DNA of 32,884 nt from Weissella hellenica (GTDB taxonomy: Bacteria > Bacillota > Bacilli > Lactobacillales > Lactobacillaceae): assembly GCF_005405545.1 (NCBI RefSeq), contig NZ_BJEG01000018.1, forward strand, positions 1-32,884, in the 5' to 3' direction. The position numbers were made by a program, and so were the translations under genes. Under the pieces are notes generated by a model. That model saw only the letters and a list, made by a program, of their open reading frames with translations, did no database searches and was not told the DNA's origin. Shown one piece after another: positions 25,014 through 32,609 of the stretch (position 1 is the first letter of the stretch; every line of letters begins with the position of its first letter).

Positions 25014-25424
25014 ATGATGAAAGTTAAACAATATGCAAAAACAATTGTCGTCTTATTAGCCAGTCTAGCAATTGCAGCTGGTGGATATTGGACCTGGCAG
25101 AACTACACTTACCATGACACCAAGCAACCGCAACAAATTTTACGGCAACAACAAACAACGCAAGATGACGTTGTGTTGATTTTCCACAAAACCGGTTGTC
25201 CCAACTGTCAGCAAGTCGTCCGCCAAGTCAATCGAACGATTAAACAAGGCCAAGCCGATCATTATGTGATTGTCGACACGAAAGACTCAAAATTATATCA
25301 AAAATACAACGTCATTGAAGTGCCAACTGCGATTCATTTAAGAGGTGGTCAAGAAGTAGCGCGGTACTCGGGGGCCAATAATCCCCAACGATTGACAAAA
25401 GTTATTAAAGCAATAAAGGAGTAA
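25014..25424 (+). CDS. Membrane-anchored thioredoxin-like protein
   Basis: An N-terminal membrane anchor (AKTIVVLLASLAIAAGGYWTW) is followed by a thioredoxin fold with the active site GCPNC (C62, C65) and the cis-proline segment EVPTAI. It would act outside the membrane on disulfide bonds. In a transfer operon it may keep channel or hydrolase cysteines in the right state; that is inference. The hydrolase upstream has a cysteine at CYTSNN and one at NNCPP, a plausible substrate pair. The start may be 25014 or 25017; both follow AGGTGA closely. Confidence 0.82.
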   Translation: MMKVKQYAKTIVVLLASLAIAAGGYWTWQNYTYHDTKQPQQILRQQQTTQDDVVLIFHKTGCPNCQQVVRQVNRTIKQGQADHYVIVDTKDSKLYQKYNVIEVPTAIHLRGGQEVARYSGANNPQRLTKVIKAIKE

Positions 25425-25430
25425 AGGTTG

Positions 25431-26018
25431 ATGGATAAACCAAAGCTATATCGCGGCCTAGTCAAATTGGTTTTAGGATTAAGTGTTCTCTTTGCCGGGT
25501 TAGCGATTATCTACTGGCAGCAACAAACCAAACAACAACAGACTACGCATAATCAAATACAACAAGTGCAAAAGAAACAACGAGCGACGCAAAAACAACA
25601 GCAAAAGCAAGAAAAATTGGTTAATGATGCCATTTATCAAAAACGGACGGTAGCTTTTTTAGACCGTGCCTTAGCCAGTGCAACTAAGAAAGGTGATATT
25701 ACTGCCAAAGATGAGACCTATGGTAATGCTGATGCTTATACGGCGATTCAAGCATTGGCTGGTATGAATAGCGGTATGAAACTAACCCAGCATGATTTGC
25801 ATTTTAACAAAATGGCCGATGGCGAAATTGTCGGTGATGGTCAGATTGAAATTGAAGCTTTTGGTATTTCGGATGATAGAAAAGCGAAAACCCGGCATAT
25901 GAAAGCAAAATTTACGGTGTTAGTCACATTAAGTAAATACCAGCAGCAATTACGCGTCGAAGATATTCAATTAGGAGAGGTGAAAGCAAGTGAGAACGCC
26001 AACGACACAACCTACTAA
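25431..26018 (+). CDS. VirB8/TcpC-like membrane protein, first copy (195 aa)
   Basis: Short cytoplasmic tail, one membrane helix (about residues 8-27), a glutamine- and lysine-rich stalk (WQQQTKQQQTTHNQ and onward), then an outer domain of about 120 residues. The domain resembles the NTF2-like fold of VirB8/TcpC proteins: helices first, then beta strands such as GEIVGDGQIEIEAFG and AKFTVLVTLSKYQQQLRVEDIQLG. The start is ATG 25431 after AGGAG. The next gene begins inside its 3' end. The two consecutive proteins of this shape look like separate forms of the double NTF2 domain seen in TcpC. Moderate confidence, by pattern and context. Confidence 0.65.
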   Translation: MDKPKLYRGLVKLVLGLSVLFAGLAIIYWQQQTKQQQTTHNQIQQVQKKQRATQKQQQKQEKLVNDAIYQKRTVAFLDRALASATKKGDITAKDETYGNADAYTAIQALAGMNSGMKLTQHDLHFNKMADGEIVGDGQIEIEAFGISDDRKAKTRHMKAKFTVLVTLSKYQQQLRVEDIQLGEVKASENANDTTY

Positions 26019-26589
26019 GCGCTTTTATTTTATTTGGGGTGGCTTGAGCGTGGTGGCAATTGTTATCGGTTTTGTTTTTATTTTCATGGGTGCCAATCAA
26101 AAAGCAACACAAACCGAACAACAAGACCACTTATAGCAGCAACAAACGCAGCAAAAGTTATCCAAATTTGAACGGGAACGCCCCCTATATAGTCAAACAG
26201 AAAAACGATTGGATACCTTTATGAGCGCTTACTTTAATTACGATGACCAAAAAGGTTATAATCATCGTCGTAAAGCAGCCAAAAAAGTGGTCAGTCAGGC
26301 TGTGTATGATAATCGAAAATTATTCAAAGAAGATAAGTACAGTAAAACCCGTCAATTAGGCTTACAGTCAACTTTTGTAAAAAATCAAATTATCCCGACA
26401 AAAATTACTGATCAACAATTAGAAGCTACGGTTTATACAACACAAAGATTGAATTTTGAAGATGAAGATGGCAAAGACACGGTGAAAGTCTTTCAGATAA
26501 CGTATGATGGTGAGACTAATAAATTAGTGAAAATTGAGCAACAAGGCATCTACAATATCGCTGTTGATAGCACGGAAACAGTTGATTAG
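25990..26589 (+). pseudogene. VirB8/TcpC-like membrane protein, second copy, with an in-frame TAG
   Basis: GTG 25990 has AGGAGAGG at 25975-25982 and overlaps the upstream gene by 29 bases. The frame encodes a basic start, a membrane helix (FIWGGLSVVAIVIGFVFIFM) and a Q-rich stalk ending QTEQQDHL. Then comes TAG (26134-26136), and the same frame continues QQQTQQKLSKFERERPLYS into the outer domain (DTFMSAYFNYDDQKGYNHRRK to the stop at 26587). A CAG-to-TAG change in the glutamine-rich stalk is the simplest explanation. The outer domain looks VirB8/TcpC-like. An internal ATG at 26209 has no ribosome binding site and no membrane anchor, so the shorter product would not replace the full protein. 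Confidence 0.72.
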
Positions 26590-26616
26590 CAAATGTAAAT
26601 AAGAAAGGTGGCAGAT

Positions 26617-26919
26617 ATGAATTGGATACCACAACTTATGGCTGCTGGTCAGAGGGATTTAAGTAGTCCAGCTGCAAAAGAATTAGGACATGCTTTATGG
26701 CAAAATTCTGCACAGGGTCATTATATTGTTGATTATGTTAAATATTTTAGTAATCTAATTGAGTTAAGTGAATTTTTACGGGTGACACAAGTTCATTTAC
26801 GTACCGCAATGGTCAAAGCTGATCAACATGGTAGCCGTCAATTTAGAATGAATGATCATATTATTCGATTTAATAATAATGAGGGTTATCAGTCTTTTTT
26901 AAAACCTAAAAATTTCTAA
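26617..26919 (+). CDS. Small possible DNA-binding protein (100 aa)
   Basis: ATG 26617 follows AAAGG at 26604-26608. The middle of the protein, LIELSEFLRVTQVHLRTAMVKADQHGSRQFRMNDHIIRF, reads like a helix-turn-helix with a short wing. This suggests a small transcriptional regulator or DNA-binding accessory protein. I cannot name a family. It closes operon 2, directly before a strong terminator and the third copy of the 43-bp promoter element, so a role in controlling the transfer operons is possible. Confidence 0.6.
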   Translation: MNWIPQLMAAGQRDLSSPAAKELGHALWQNSAQGHYIVDYVKYFSNLIELSEFLRVTQVHLRTAMVKADQHGSRQFRMNDHIIRFNNNEGYQSFLKPKNF

Positions 26920-26944
26920 AAGACTTAGGTAATTAGATTTTAAG

Positions 26945-26998
26945 GAGCAACCGTTCACTTGGTATTTTGTACTGCCAAGTTGAACGGTTGTTCTTTTT
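26945..26998 (+). terminator. Terminator of transfer operon 2
   Basis: GAGCAACCGTTCACTTGG (26945-26962) pairs with CCAAGTTGAACGGTTGTTC (26975-26993) with one bulge, followed by TTTTT. It lies 15 bases before promoter element copy 3. Confidence 0.88.
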
Positions 26999-27012
26999 AG
27001 TTTAAAAATTTC

Positions 27013-27055
27013 TTTGGGACACTTTTACATAGACTTTCAAAAATTCGTTACGATA
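27013..27055 (+). promoter_or_regulatory. Transfer-operon promoter element, copy 3
   Basis: Third copy of the 43-bp block, with the same two conserved ends and a variable centre. It ends 46 bases before the start codon of the VirB2-like gene, the same distance as in the other two operons. Confidence 0.75.
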
Positions 27056-27101
27056 GGGTTGCAATAGGGATAGTGACAATAATTTTTTTGGAGGTCACAT
27101 T

Positions 27102-27473
27102 ATGACAACAGTAACAAAACCTTGGTCACGAGGATTAACCGCAACCGCTCTTAATGCTGGGACGGCTTTATTGGTCAGCAGTCAAGCCACTTTAATTCAT
27201 GCTGCTGCACTAGAAGAAACTGCTAAGAATACCGGAAGTAAGGTTATTACTTTCTTAATTCTACTAACAGTTGTTTTAGGGGCGATTGGGGCTGCTTTAG
27301 GAATTGCTATGATGGCATCAGGTAATCAAATGCTACATGCTTCTGGTACCAAAAAGGTGATGATTGGTTTAGCCAGCATCGTTGGCATTTTATGCTTAGG
27401 TTTGGGGGTTACCTGGATTGTTCAAACCGTTACCAGTGCTGGTGGTGGCTTTACTTGGCAATGGCCATTTTAA
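27102..27473 (+). CDS. VirB2/TrbC-like pilin or channel subunit (123 aa)
   Basis: The gene starts at an ATG behind TTGGAGG. The N-terminal 37 residues look like a signal peptide with an ALA-type cleavage region (SQATLIHAAALEE). They are followed by two strong membrane helices (about 47-70 and 85-108) with a glycine-rich linker and a short, aromatic C-terminus (FTWQWPF). This is the layout of VirB2/TrbC pilins. As first gene of operon 3 it gets its own promoter, in keeping with the high copy number such subunits need. Confidence 0.75.
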   Translation: MTTVTKPWSRGLTATALNAGTALLVSSQATLIHAAALEETAKNTGSKVITFLILLTVVLGAIGAALGIAMMASGNQMLHASGTKKVMIGLASIVGILCLGLGVTWIVQTVTSAGGGFTWQWPF

Positions 27474-27504
27474 AGGAACAAATTAACTCGAAAGGAGGTC
27501 AGAT

Positions 27505-29344
27505 ATGCCCTGGTTGAAAACAAGAAAACGACCATCGATTGATTTAGGCGCTTATCGGGCACAGATTGTTAAATCTAACTTGGATCGTGAAAATCCATTA
27601 ATCAAAAATATCATTGCAGAAACCGGTCAAATTGCACAAACGTGGCCGAATTTAAAATTAGATGAATTAAAAGCACTGACAGAAAAATTACAACAAACCG
27701 TGGCAACGGCAACGGCTGAAGTTGTCCCGTTAGGTGACGTTAGTTTTTTAACAGTTGATCCGCAAAATCCCAAAAAGGTGGTTGAAACGGGTATCACGTG
27801 GGAAAAAGCCACTGTTAAGCCGAATATGGAAAATTTTGTTGTGGAAACGGTCAATCAAGTTTTGAATGATGAACAAGTTCGTTTAGATGATGATTTGACT
27901 TATACTGACTTAGCGGAAGCCTTAACCAGTTTTCTGGCAGCCAGTCATGATTTAGGTGGCTTTGCTTATCAAGAGTTACCAGAATTACCAAGTGAAGAAA
28001 AATATGTAGAAGCCGTAGAAAATAATCAAATTATTCATTTATTACCTAAACGTTTGATTGTTAGCGAAGCAGCACCCGTTGGCCAGCAAGCTAACGAGCA
28101 GGCAAGTAATGATGATGTGCAAGCAACACCGACGAAACCAGAAGTGAAATCATCAGAAGCTGCATCTGAATCAGTTAGTGCCACTAGTCAAGCATCATCA
28201 GAAGCAACACCTGCAGTAGTTAATGATGAATCGGTTAAAGCACAATTTGATAACAGTACGGTCACCATTGCAAGTCTGATTAAGGCTTTTGATGTGAAAA
28301 CGTCGTTTTTTAAGACCGCATCAATTGATGAACAACAGGTTGTAGTTCCGGAAAGTGATAACTATGTTGATGTGATGATGGCACGGGAAACACAAGAGGC
28401 CAATACTTTCATGCAACAAACTGCTGATAAAGTGGCCGATGCTTATCGAGAAACTTTGACGCAAAACATTGCTGATGTGCATGAGGATACGCAAGCCATT
28501 GATGAGTTACTTGCGACTGATTGGCAAACCCCTGTTAAACAACAAGTGACGCAACGGCATACCAAAGATTATGGGGAACGCTTAGATAATTCACTACAAG
28601 CGTTAGAGTCCGATTATCAACAAGCTGTGGCAGATGAAGAACAACGCCATACACAAACATTAGCTAAACTTGAACAAAATTTAACGGCTGATAAAGCTAA
28701 GACCACGGAGAAATTAACAGCCGACCGTGATCAAATTATTCAGCATGAGATTGCCCAGATTATTACAACTCAAACGCAATATATTGAACAGGAAGTGCAA
28801 CAATTACGCTACAATCAAGCAGAATTTAAACGCCATAAGGTGATAGATCAAATTGTCACTGGTCAAAAAGAAGCCAACGAATTGTTGACGAATACTTATC
28901 GACAATTATCAGGTGGTCTTAAAGTGCGCCGTCAAGATTTTATTCAAGAACACGAGCAGGCCCTTGGCATCCGTCAGAATTCTGACCAAGCACAAGCTGA
29001 AAAGGAACGCTTGCAAATTTGCCAATGCTGAAGTGCTTAATCTTGAGGAACGCCATGATCAACTCAAATCGGTTAGAATAGACCTAGAAGGTCAAATTGG
29101 TCAGTTGCAAGCAGAATCTTCTAAGTGGCAGTTCCGCGCTGAAACAGCACAGGAAGACTTAGAACGTGTGAAGCAACAATTGGCCACCGTTAATCAACAA
29201 TATGAGCATCGCTTGCAGAGTGATCAAGTTGATTTAGCGCAGCATCAACAATTGGCACAACAAGCCCGCCAAGCAAAGTTAGCGAAGTGGTTGCATCCAT
29301 TTAAAAGTCGGCAAAAAGAAACTGAACATGTCTCACAATTGTGA
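27505..29344 (+). pseudogene. Long coiled-coil transfer protein, interrupted by a frameshift
   Basis: ATG 27505 follows GAAAGGAGG. The first frame encodes 508 residues: an N-terminal domain (about 1-190), a serine/alanine/glutamate-rich linker (195-235) and a long coiled coil to its end. The frame then stops at TGA 29029-29031 directly after ERLQICQC. The next frame over continues FANAEVLNLEERHDQLKSV to 29344 with the same heptad pattern and a basic end (KWLHPFKSRQKETEHVSQL). One extra base in TTGCAAATTT (29011-29020) would join them into about 612 residues. The function is unknown. Its place after the pilin gene suggests a cytoplasmic or surface scaffold role. Confidence 0.72.
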
Positions 29345-29423
29345 GCAAACCCGTCATGCCTGGTGGTCAGTTTTTAACTGAATGAGGTTCGATTCCTGAT
29401 CATGATGATTGCCGAATGATCAG
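29332..29423. other. Cluster of short hairpins in the gap before the next gene
   Basis: A perfect 14-bp palindrome, CTCACAATTGTGAG (29332-29345), overlaps the end of the coiled-coil gene. It is followed by TCAGTT/AACTGA (29367-29381) and CTGATCAT (29396-29403) with ATGATCAG (29416-29423). None has a T-run. The gap also contains GGTTCGATTCC, like a tRNA T-loop, but no tRNA fold can be built. Confidence 0.4.
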
Positions 29424-29466
29424 CAACTAATAAGACATTAAACATCAAAGGAGAGGGGGACGTAAA

Positions 29467-29736
29467 ATGTTCTTTAAATTAAAACGATTGCAGCAACGGC
29501 TTAGTTATTATTTTGGTTATATGTGGTCATTCTTTTTTTACATTGCACCAAGTTTTATAGCAGTTGACATGTTTAATCAGGGAGAAGTAAAGTTTGGCTT
29601 AGTGTTTGTATGTTTTGGCTTTTTCATGAGTGTTTTGTGTTTTATGACCAGCCGAGAAAAGCAAAAACGTTATCATGAAACACAAGTTGCACTTGCTGAA
29701 CTTGATGAAAAAATTCGAAAGACAGGTTATGAATGA
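29467..29736 (+). CDS. Small membrane protein of unknown function (89 aa)
   Basis: ATG 29467 follows GGAGAGGGG. Two membrane helices (about residues 17-36 and 41-60) are followed by a basic, helical tail (SREKQKRYHETQVALAELDEKIRKTGYE). The next small gene starts inside its last codons. No family is recognised. It comes after the transfer operons without its own promoter element, so it may be a late accessory gene such as an exclusion or regulatory protein. Confidence 0.65.
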   Translation: MFFKLKRLQQRLSYYFGYMWSFFFYIAPSFIAVDMFNQGEVKFGLVFVCFGFFMSVLCFMTSREKQKRYHETQVALAELDEKIRKTGYE

Positions 29737-29923
29737 GTACCGTATCCTAGCTGAGAAGCCTAGCCAAGCACGTGCATATGTTGAGGCTTTTCAACACAAT
29801 ACTAAGAAACCGGTTTACTTTGAAGTAAGTGACCCGGTTTTGCCGTCACATACAACTATTACGTTAATTAGCCAAGTTGGTAAAGAACGAATCGTTATGT
29901 CAGGTAATCATCTTAGAGTATAA
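29729..29923 (+). CDS. Small soluble protein of unknown function (64 aa)
   Basis: The ATG at 29729 overlaps the end of the 89-aa gene by 8 bases, consistent with translational coupling; a longer in-frame start at 29675 would overlap it by 62 bases. The encoded protein MNEYRILAEKPSQARAYVEAF has a helix followed by beta strands (KPVYFEVSDP, TTITLISQVGKERIVMSG). It contains no membrane segment or known motif. Confidence 0.55.
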   Translation: MNEYRILAEKPSQARAYVEAFQHNTKKPVYFEVSDPVLPSHTTITLISQVGKERIVMSGNHLRV

Positions 29924-29958
29924 TAAGTCTCAATTATTTAAATTAAATGAAGGAAAAT

Positions 29959-29993
29959 AGTTACAATGATTAAACAGTGATTAAACAGTTACA
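29959..29993. repeat. Partial duplication separating a ribosome binding site from its gene
   Basis: AGTTACAATGATTAAACA occurs twice, with its ATG at 29966 and again at 29994, 28 bases apart; TGATTAAACA occurs a third time in between. The AGGA ribosome binding site (about 29951) is well placed for the first ATG, which gives only M-I-K-Q before TGA. Confidence 0.75.
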
Positions 29994-30455
29994 ATGATTA
30001 AACATAGAACATTTAAGGATCCAGACGCAGAAGAAGTTGCAAATGTAGTTAAGGAAACTATGTTAACTACCAATATAAGGGATTATTCTAAAGAATATTT
30101 AGACAATGATCTAAAAAGACTTACTGCTCAAGATTTTATAGAGAGAGCAAAATATTTACACTGCTATGTATTTATTGATAATTCAATAAACAAGATTATT
30201 GCAGTTGGTTCAATTGGTGCATATTGGGATAAAAATGATGAAAGTAGCCTGTTTAATATTTTTGTATCGCCTAAGTATCAAAGACAAGGAATTGGTAAGC
30301 AACTTATCCAAGTATTAGAACAGGACGAATATTTTACAAGAGCCAAGCGCATTGAAATTCCCGCTTCAATTACCGGTTTAGGATTTTACCAAAAAATGGG
30401 TTATTCATTTAAAAACGGTAATAGTATTTTATATCGCTTAGAAAAATTTAATTAA
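29994..30455 (+). CDS. GNAT-family N-acetyltransferase (153 aa)
   Basis: The central acetyl-CoA-binding motif is FNIFVSPKYQRQGIGKQLIQVLE (pattern Q-x-x-G-I-G-K), followed by the typical GLGFYQKMGYSFKNG of motif B. These features mark the GNAT superfamily; the substrate is unknown. The start at 29994 lies behind a duplicated segment, so its own ribosome binding site is now more than 30 bases upstream. Translation may depend on reinitiation after a four-codon leader. The base composition is low in GC relative to the transfer genes, so it may be separate cargo. Confidence 0.82.
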   Translation: MIKHRTFKDPDAEEVANVVKETMLTTNIRDYSKEYLDNDLKRLTAQDFIERAKYLHCYVFIDNSINKIIAVGSIGAYWDKNDESSLFNIFVSPKYQRQGIGKQLIQVLEQDEYFTRAKRIEIPASITGLGFYQKMGYSFKNGNSILYRLEKFN

Positions 30456-30954
30456 AAATATCTGTACAAAATCATGCCAATGGCATTAAGGTTACCAATT
30501 GAGGGAGTGACATCTTTTATATTGAAATGTTTTGCCTGTACACAAACCCACCGCTGATAGTGAATTTCTTATTTAGTAAGAGTTTAAAGAGCAAGGCTCT
30601 ACATTATATTTATTAAGTACTGCTTTAACAAGGTCAGGTATTGGAATTTTAAGATAATAATGTCGTACTATCAAATAATTCAAAATTATTTCCAATTCAT
30701 GATATTTTATACATTGAACAAATGGAATTTTTTGTGTAGCAAATTAAATATAGATAATTGCTTTTTTGTGCGTATTTGAGTGTTGAGAAACGCATTCTAC
30801 GACCATTTTTATTGTATTAAGTGGTACCTTGTCCAGTAACGATAATTCAAATTCATCTAATAACAGTGCAATTGGAGTAATATTGCTTATTATAATTGAA
30901 ATTAACCATGAAAATAGTTTAAAGAAATATGATTTAAAAGGTAGGTCAAATGTT
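30456..30954. other. Gap before the IS30 transposase: no gene supported
   Basis: This is AT-rich DNA with stop codons in all frames apart from short open stretches. An in-frame extension of the transposase upstream to a TTG at 30829 encodes a low-complexity S/N stretch and then ILLIIIEINHENSLKKYD, and has no ribosome binding site. The left end of the insertion sequence should lie here, but I could not place a convincing terminal inverted repeat. Confidence 0.5.
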
Positions 30955-32055
30955 ATGAGTCAATCCATTTCGTATGAAGAACGAATAAAAATTGAACTAT
31001 TGATTAAGGAAGGTTATTCATTAATTAGAATAGCTGAACGATTAAACAGAAACCGTTCATCAATCACGCGAGAAATCCGACGAGGCACTGCAGATAATAA
31101 AAAAGATAATTTACGTTATCCAACAAAATTACTGAAATCTATGTACCGTGCTCGCGATGCGCAATTTCGCGCCCAAAATCGGCGGCATCATGCTGGTAGA
31201 CCTTCGTCATTGACTAATTATAAAAAACAAGTTTTACAAACAGAAATACAGCAGCATCATTTTACACCCGGTCAAGTGGTTGCAAAGCATCGGCGTTTAT
31301 TTTCAAATACAACTGTGATTTATACCTGGATCAATCAGAATAAAATTCCAGGGCTATCAAACCAGGATTTGCCAATGCAAGGGAAACGGTATCGTCGTAA
31401 TATAAACCGGGCATTGAATAAATACAGACGACCTTTAGCAAAAAAATATCAACGTCGTTATCGGTCTTTTCGACCGCTTGTCACACCGGAAGAAGTTGGT
31501 CAGTATATTGGACAACGACGCAGTATCAATGAGCGGCCGGCATCAATTAATCAGCGTCGTACTTTTGGTCATTGGGAAATGGATGGGGTTGAAAGCAAAA
31601 ATCATCAGGGCTCCTTATTAATTACCTTTGTTGAACGTAAAACCCGTTATCAAGTAGCTATTAAAGTAAAATCCAAGAGTGCTTTGGAAATTGTGAGGGT
31701 ACTTAGTCAATTTAAACATCAGTATGGTCGTTATGTGAAATCAATCACATGCGATAATGGGCACGAATTTGTGAATAGTCGTGTGGTGAAGTTTATTTTG
31801 TGTTATTTAGGGGATTTATACGTGGCCAATACTTATGCGCCGTACGAGCGAGCAACTAATGAGCGGACTAATCGAAACTTACGCGCCCGATGGTATTTTC
31901 CCAAAGGCACTTTGTTTAGTGATGTCACGCAGCAACAAGTTAACCAAGTGATCAACGAGATTAATAGTAAACCGCTGACACATGCTGTTAAGAGTCAGAA
32001 ATCCCCAAATTATCTGTTTAAACGGGCAACAAGGCGCTTGAAAGTAACTGCATGA
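30955..32055 (+). mobile_element. IS30-family transposase gene
   Basis: ATG 30955 has GGTAGG upstream. The protein (366 aa) begins MSQSISYEERIKIELLIKEG with a helix-turn-helix region (RIAERLNRNRSSITREIRRG) typical of IS30 transposases. The DDE core has D210 in HWEMDGVESK, D267 in ITCDNGHEF and E303 in ERATNERTN, with the usual ARWYFPKGT after it. All three catalytic residues are present, so the enzyme looks functional. The ends of the element were not identified. Confidence 0.87.
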
Positions 32056-32090
32056 AGTAAGTTTAGTAGTTTAACAAATATCGTTGCAAA

Positions 32091-32138
32091 AGCCTGATAA
32101 AGCTATTTTTTAAAAACAGCATAATGAGGCTGGTTTTT
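32091..32138 (+). terminator. Possible terminator after the transposase
   Basis: AGCCT (32091-32095) pairs with AGGCT (32127-32131) outside an imperfect inner stem (GCT-A-TTTTTT/AAAAA-C-AGC), followed by TTTTT. The rest of 32139-32554 is AT-rich with no gene. It contains a TTGACA at 32356 followed by TATGAT at 32381, a promoter-like pair with 19-base spacing on the plus strand and no gene after it. Confidence 0.5.
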
Positions 32139-32554
32139 GTGCGCTTAAAAAATATAAAGAGATGCAATAATTTTTAATTTTGCTAATTTAAGGACGATAT
32201 ATTGAAGCTGATTACTAAATTAATGTAAAAAACACAAATTTATCGTGAAAAATTGTAAAATGTCATTAAATCGTTAAAAAACTGGCTGAATACTAGCAAA
32301 TCAGACTTTATAAGCGTTAAAAAAGCATCAAAATTACTTGAGTTGCATTAAATACTTGACAATACCACACCTCTTTAACTTATGATAATATATATTATGT
32401 AAACTAGAATAAGCGTGTTTTTATGAACCAATATTTTACGCTTTATTTTAGGTCATAGTCCCCTTCATGAACTGCTGTTTAATGTGATTTACTGCTGATT
32501 TATAAACAAGCAATTTTTTGATAAAAAGTTCGTTTAATTATTAATTATCAATAT

Positions 32555-32591
32555 AAAAAATGATTATACCCGCTAAGTATAATCATTTTTT
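32555..32591. terminator. Bidirectional terminator next to the MFS gene
   Basis: A perfect 15-bp stem, AAAAAATGATTATAC (32555-32569) with GTATAATCATTTTTT (32577-32591), has A-runs and T-runs on both sides. It should stop the minus-strand transporter gene and any plus-strand transcript. Confidence 0.88.
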
Positions 32592-32609
32592 ATATTATTT
32601 TGTTATATC

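Noticed and set aside
26209-26589. Independent 126-aa gene starting at ATG 26209
   Set aside because: There is no ribosome binding site, and the upstream in-frame sequence encodes the expected membrane anchor and stalk. It is better read as the rest of the gene from 25990.
29011-29031. Programmed ribosomal frameshift in the coiled-coil gene
   Set aside because: No classic slippery heptamer with a downstream structure was seen. A simple one-base insertion or base-calling error is more likely, given two other lesions nearby.
29335-29412. Possible tRNA-Lys gene (TTTTTAA loop and GGTTCGATTCC motif)
   Set aside because: The T-stem has a mismatch, there is no variable loop between the anticodon and T arms, and no acceptor stem pairs. 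At most it is a degraded fragment.
30829-30954. N-terminal extension of the IS30 transposase from TTG 30829
   Set aside because: There is no ribosome binding site and the sequence is low-complexity and unlike IS30 proteins. ATG 30955 has GGTAGG and begins exactly where the family does.
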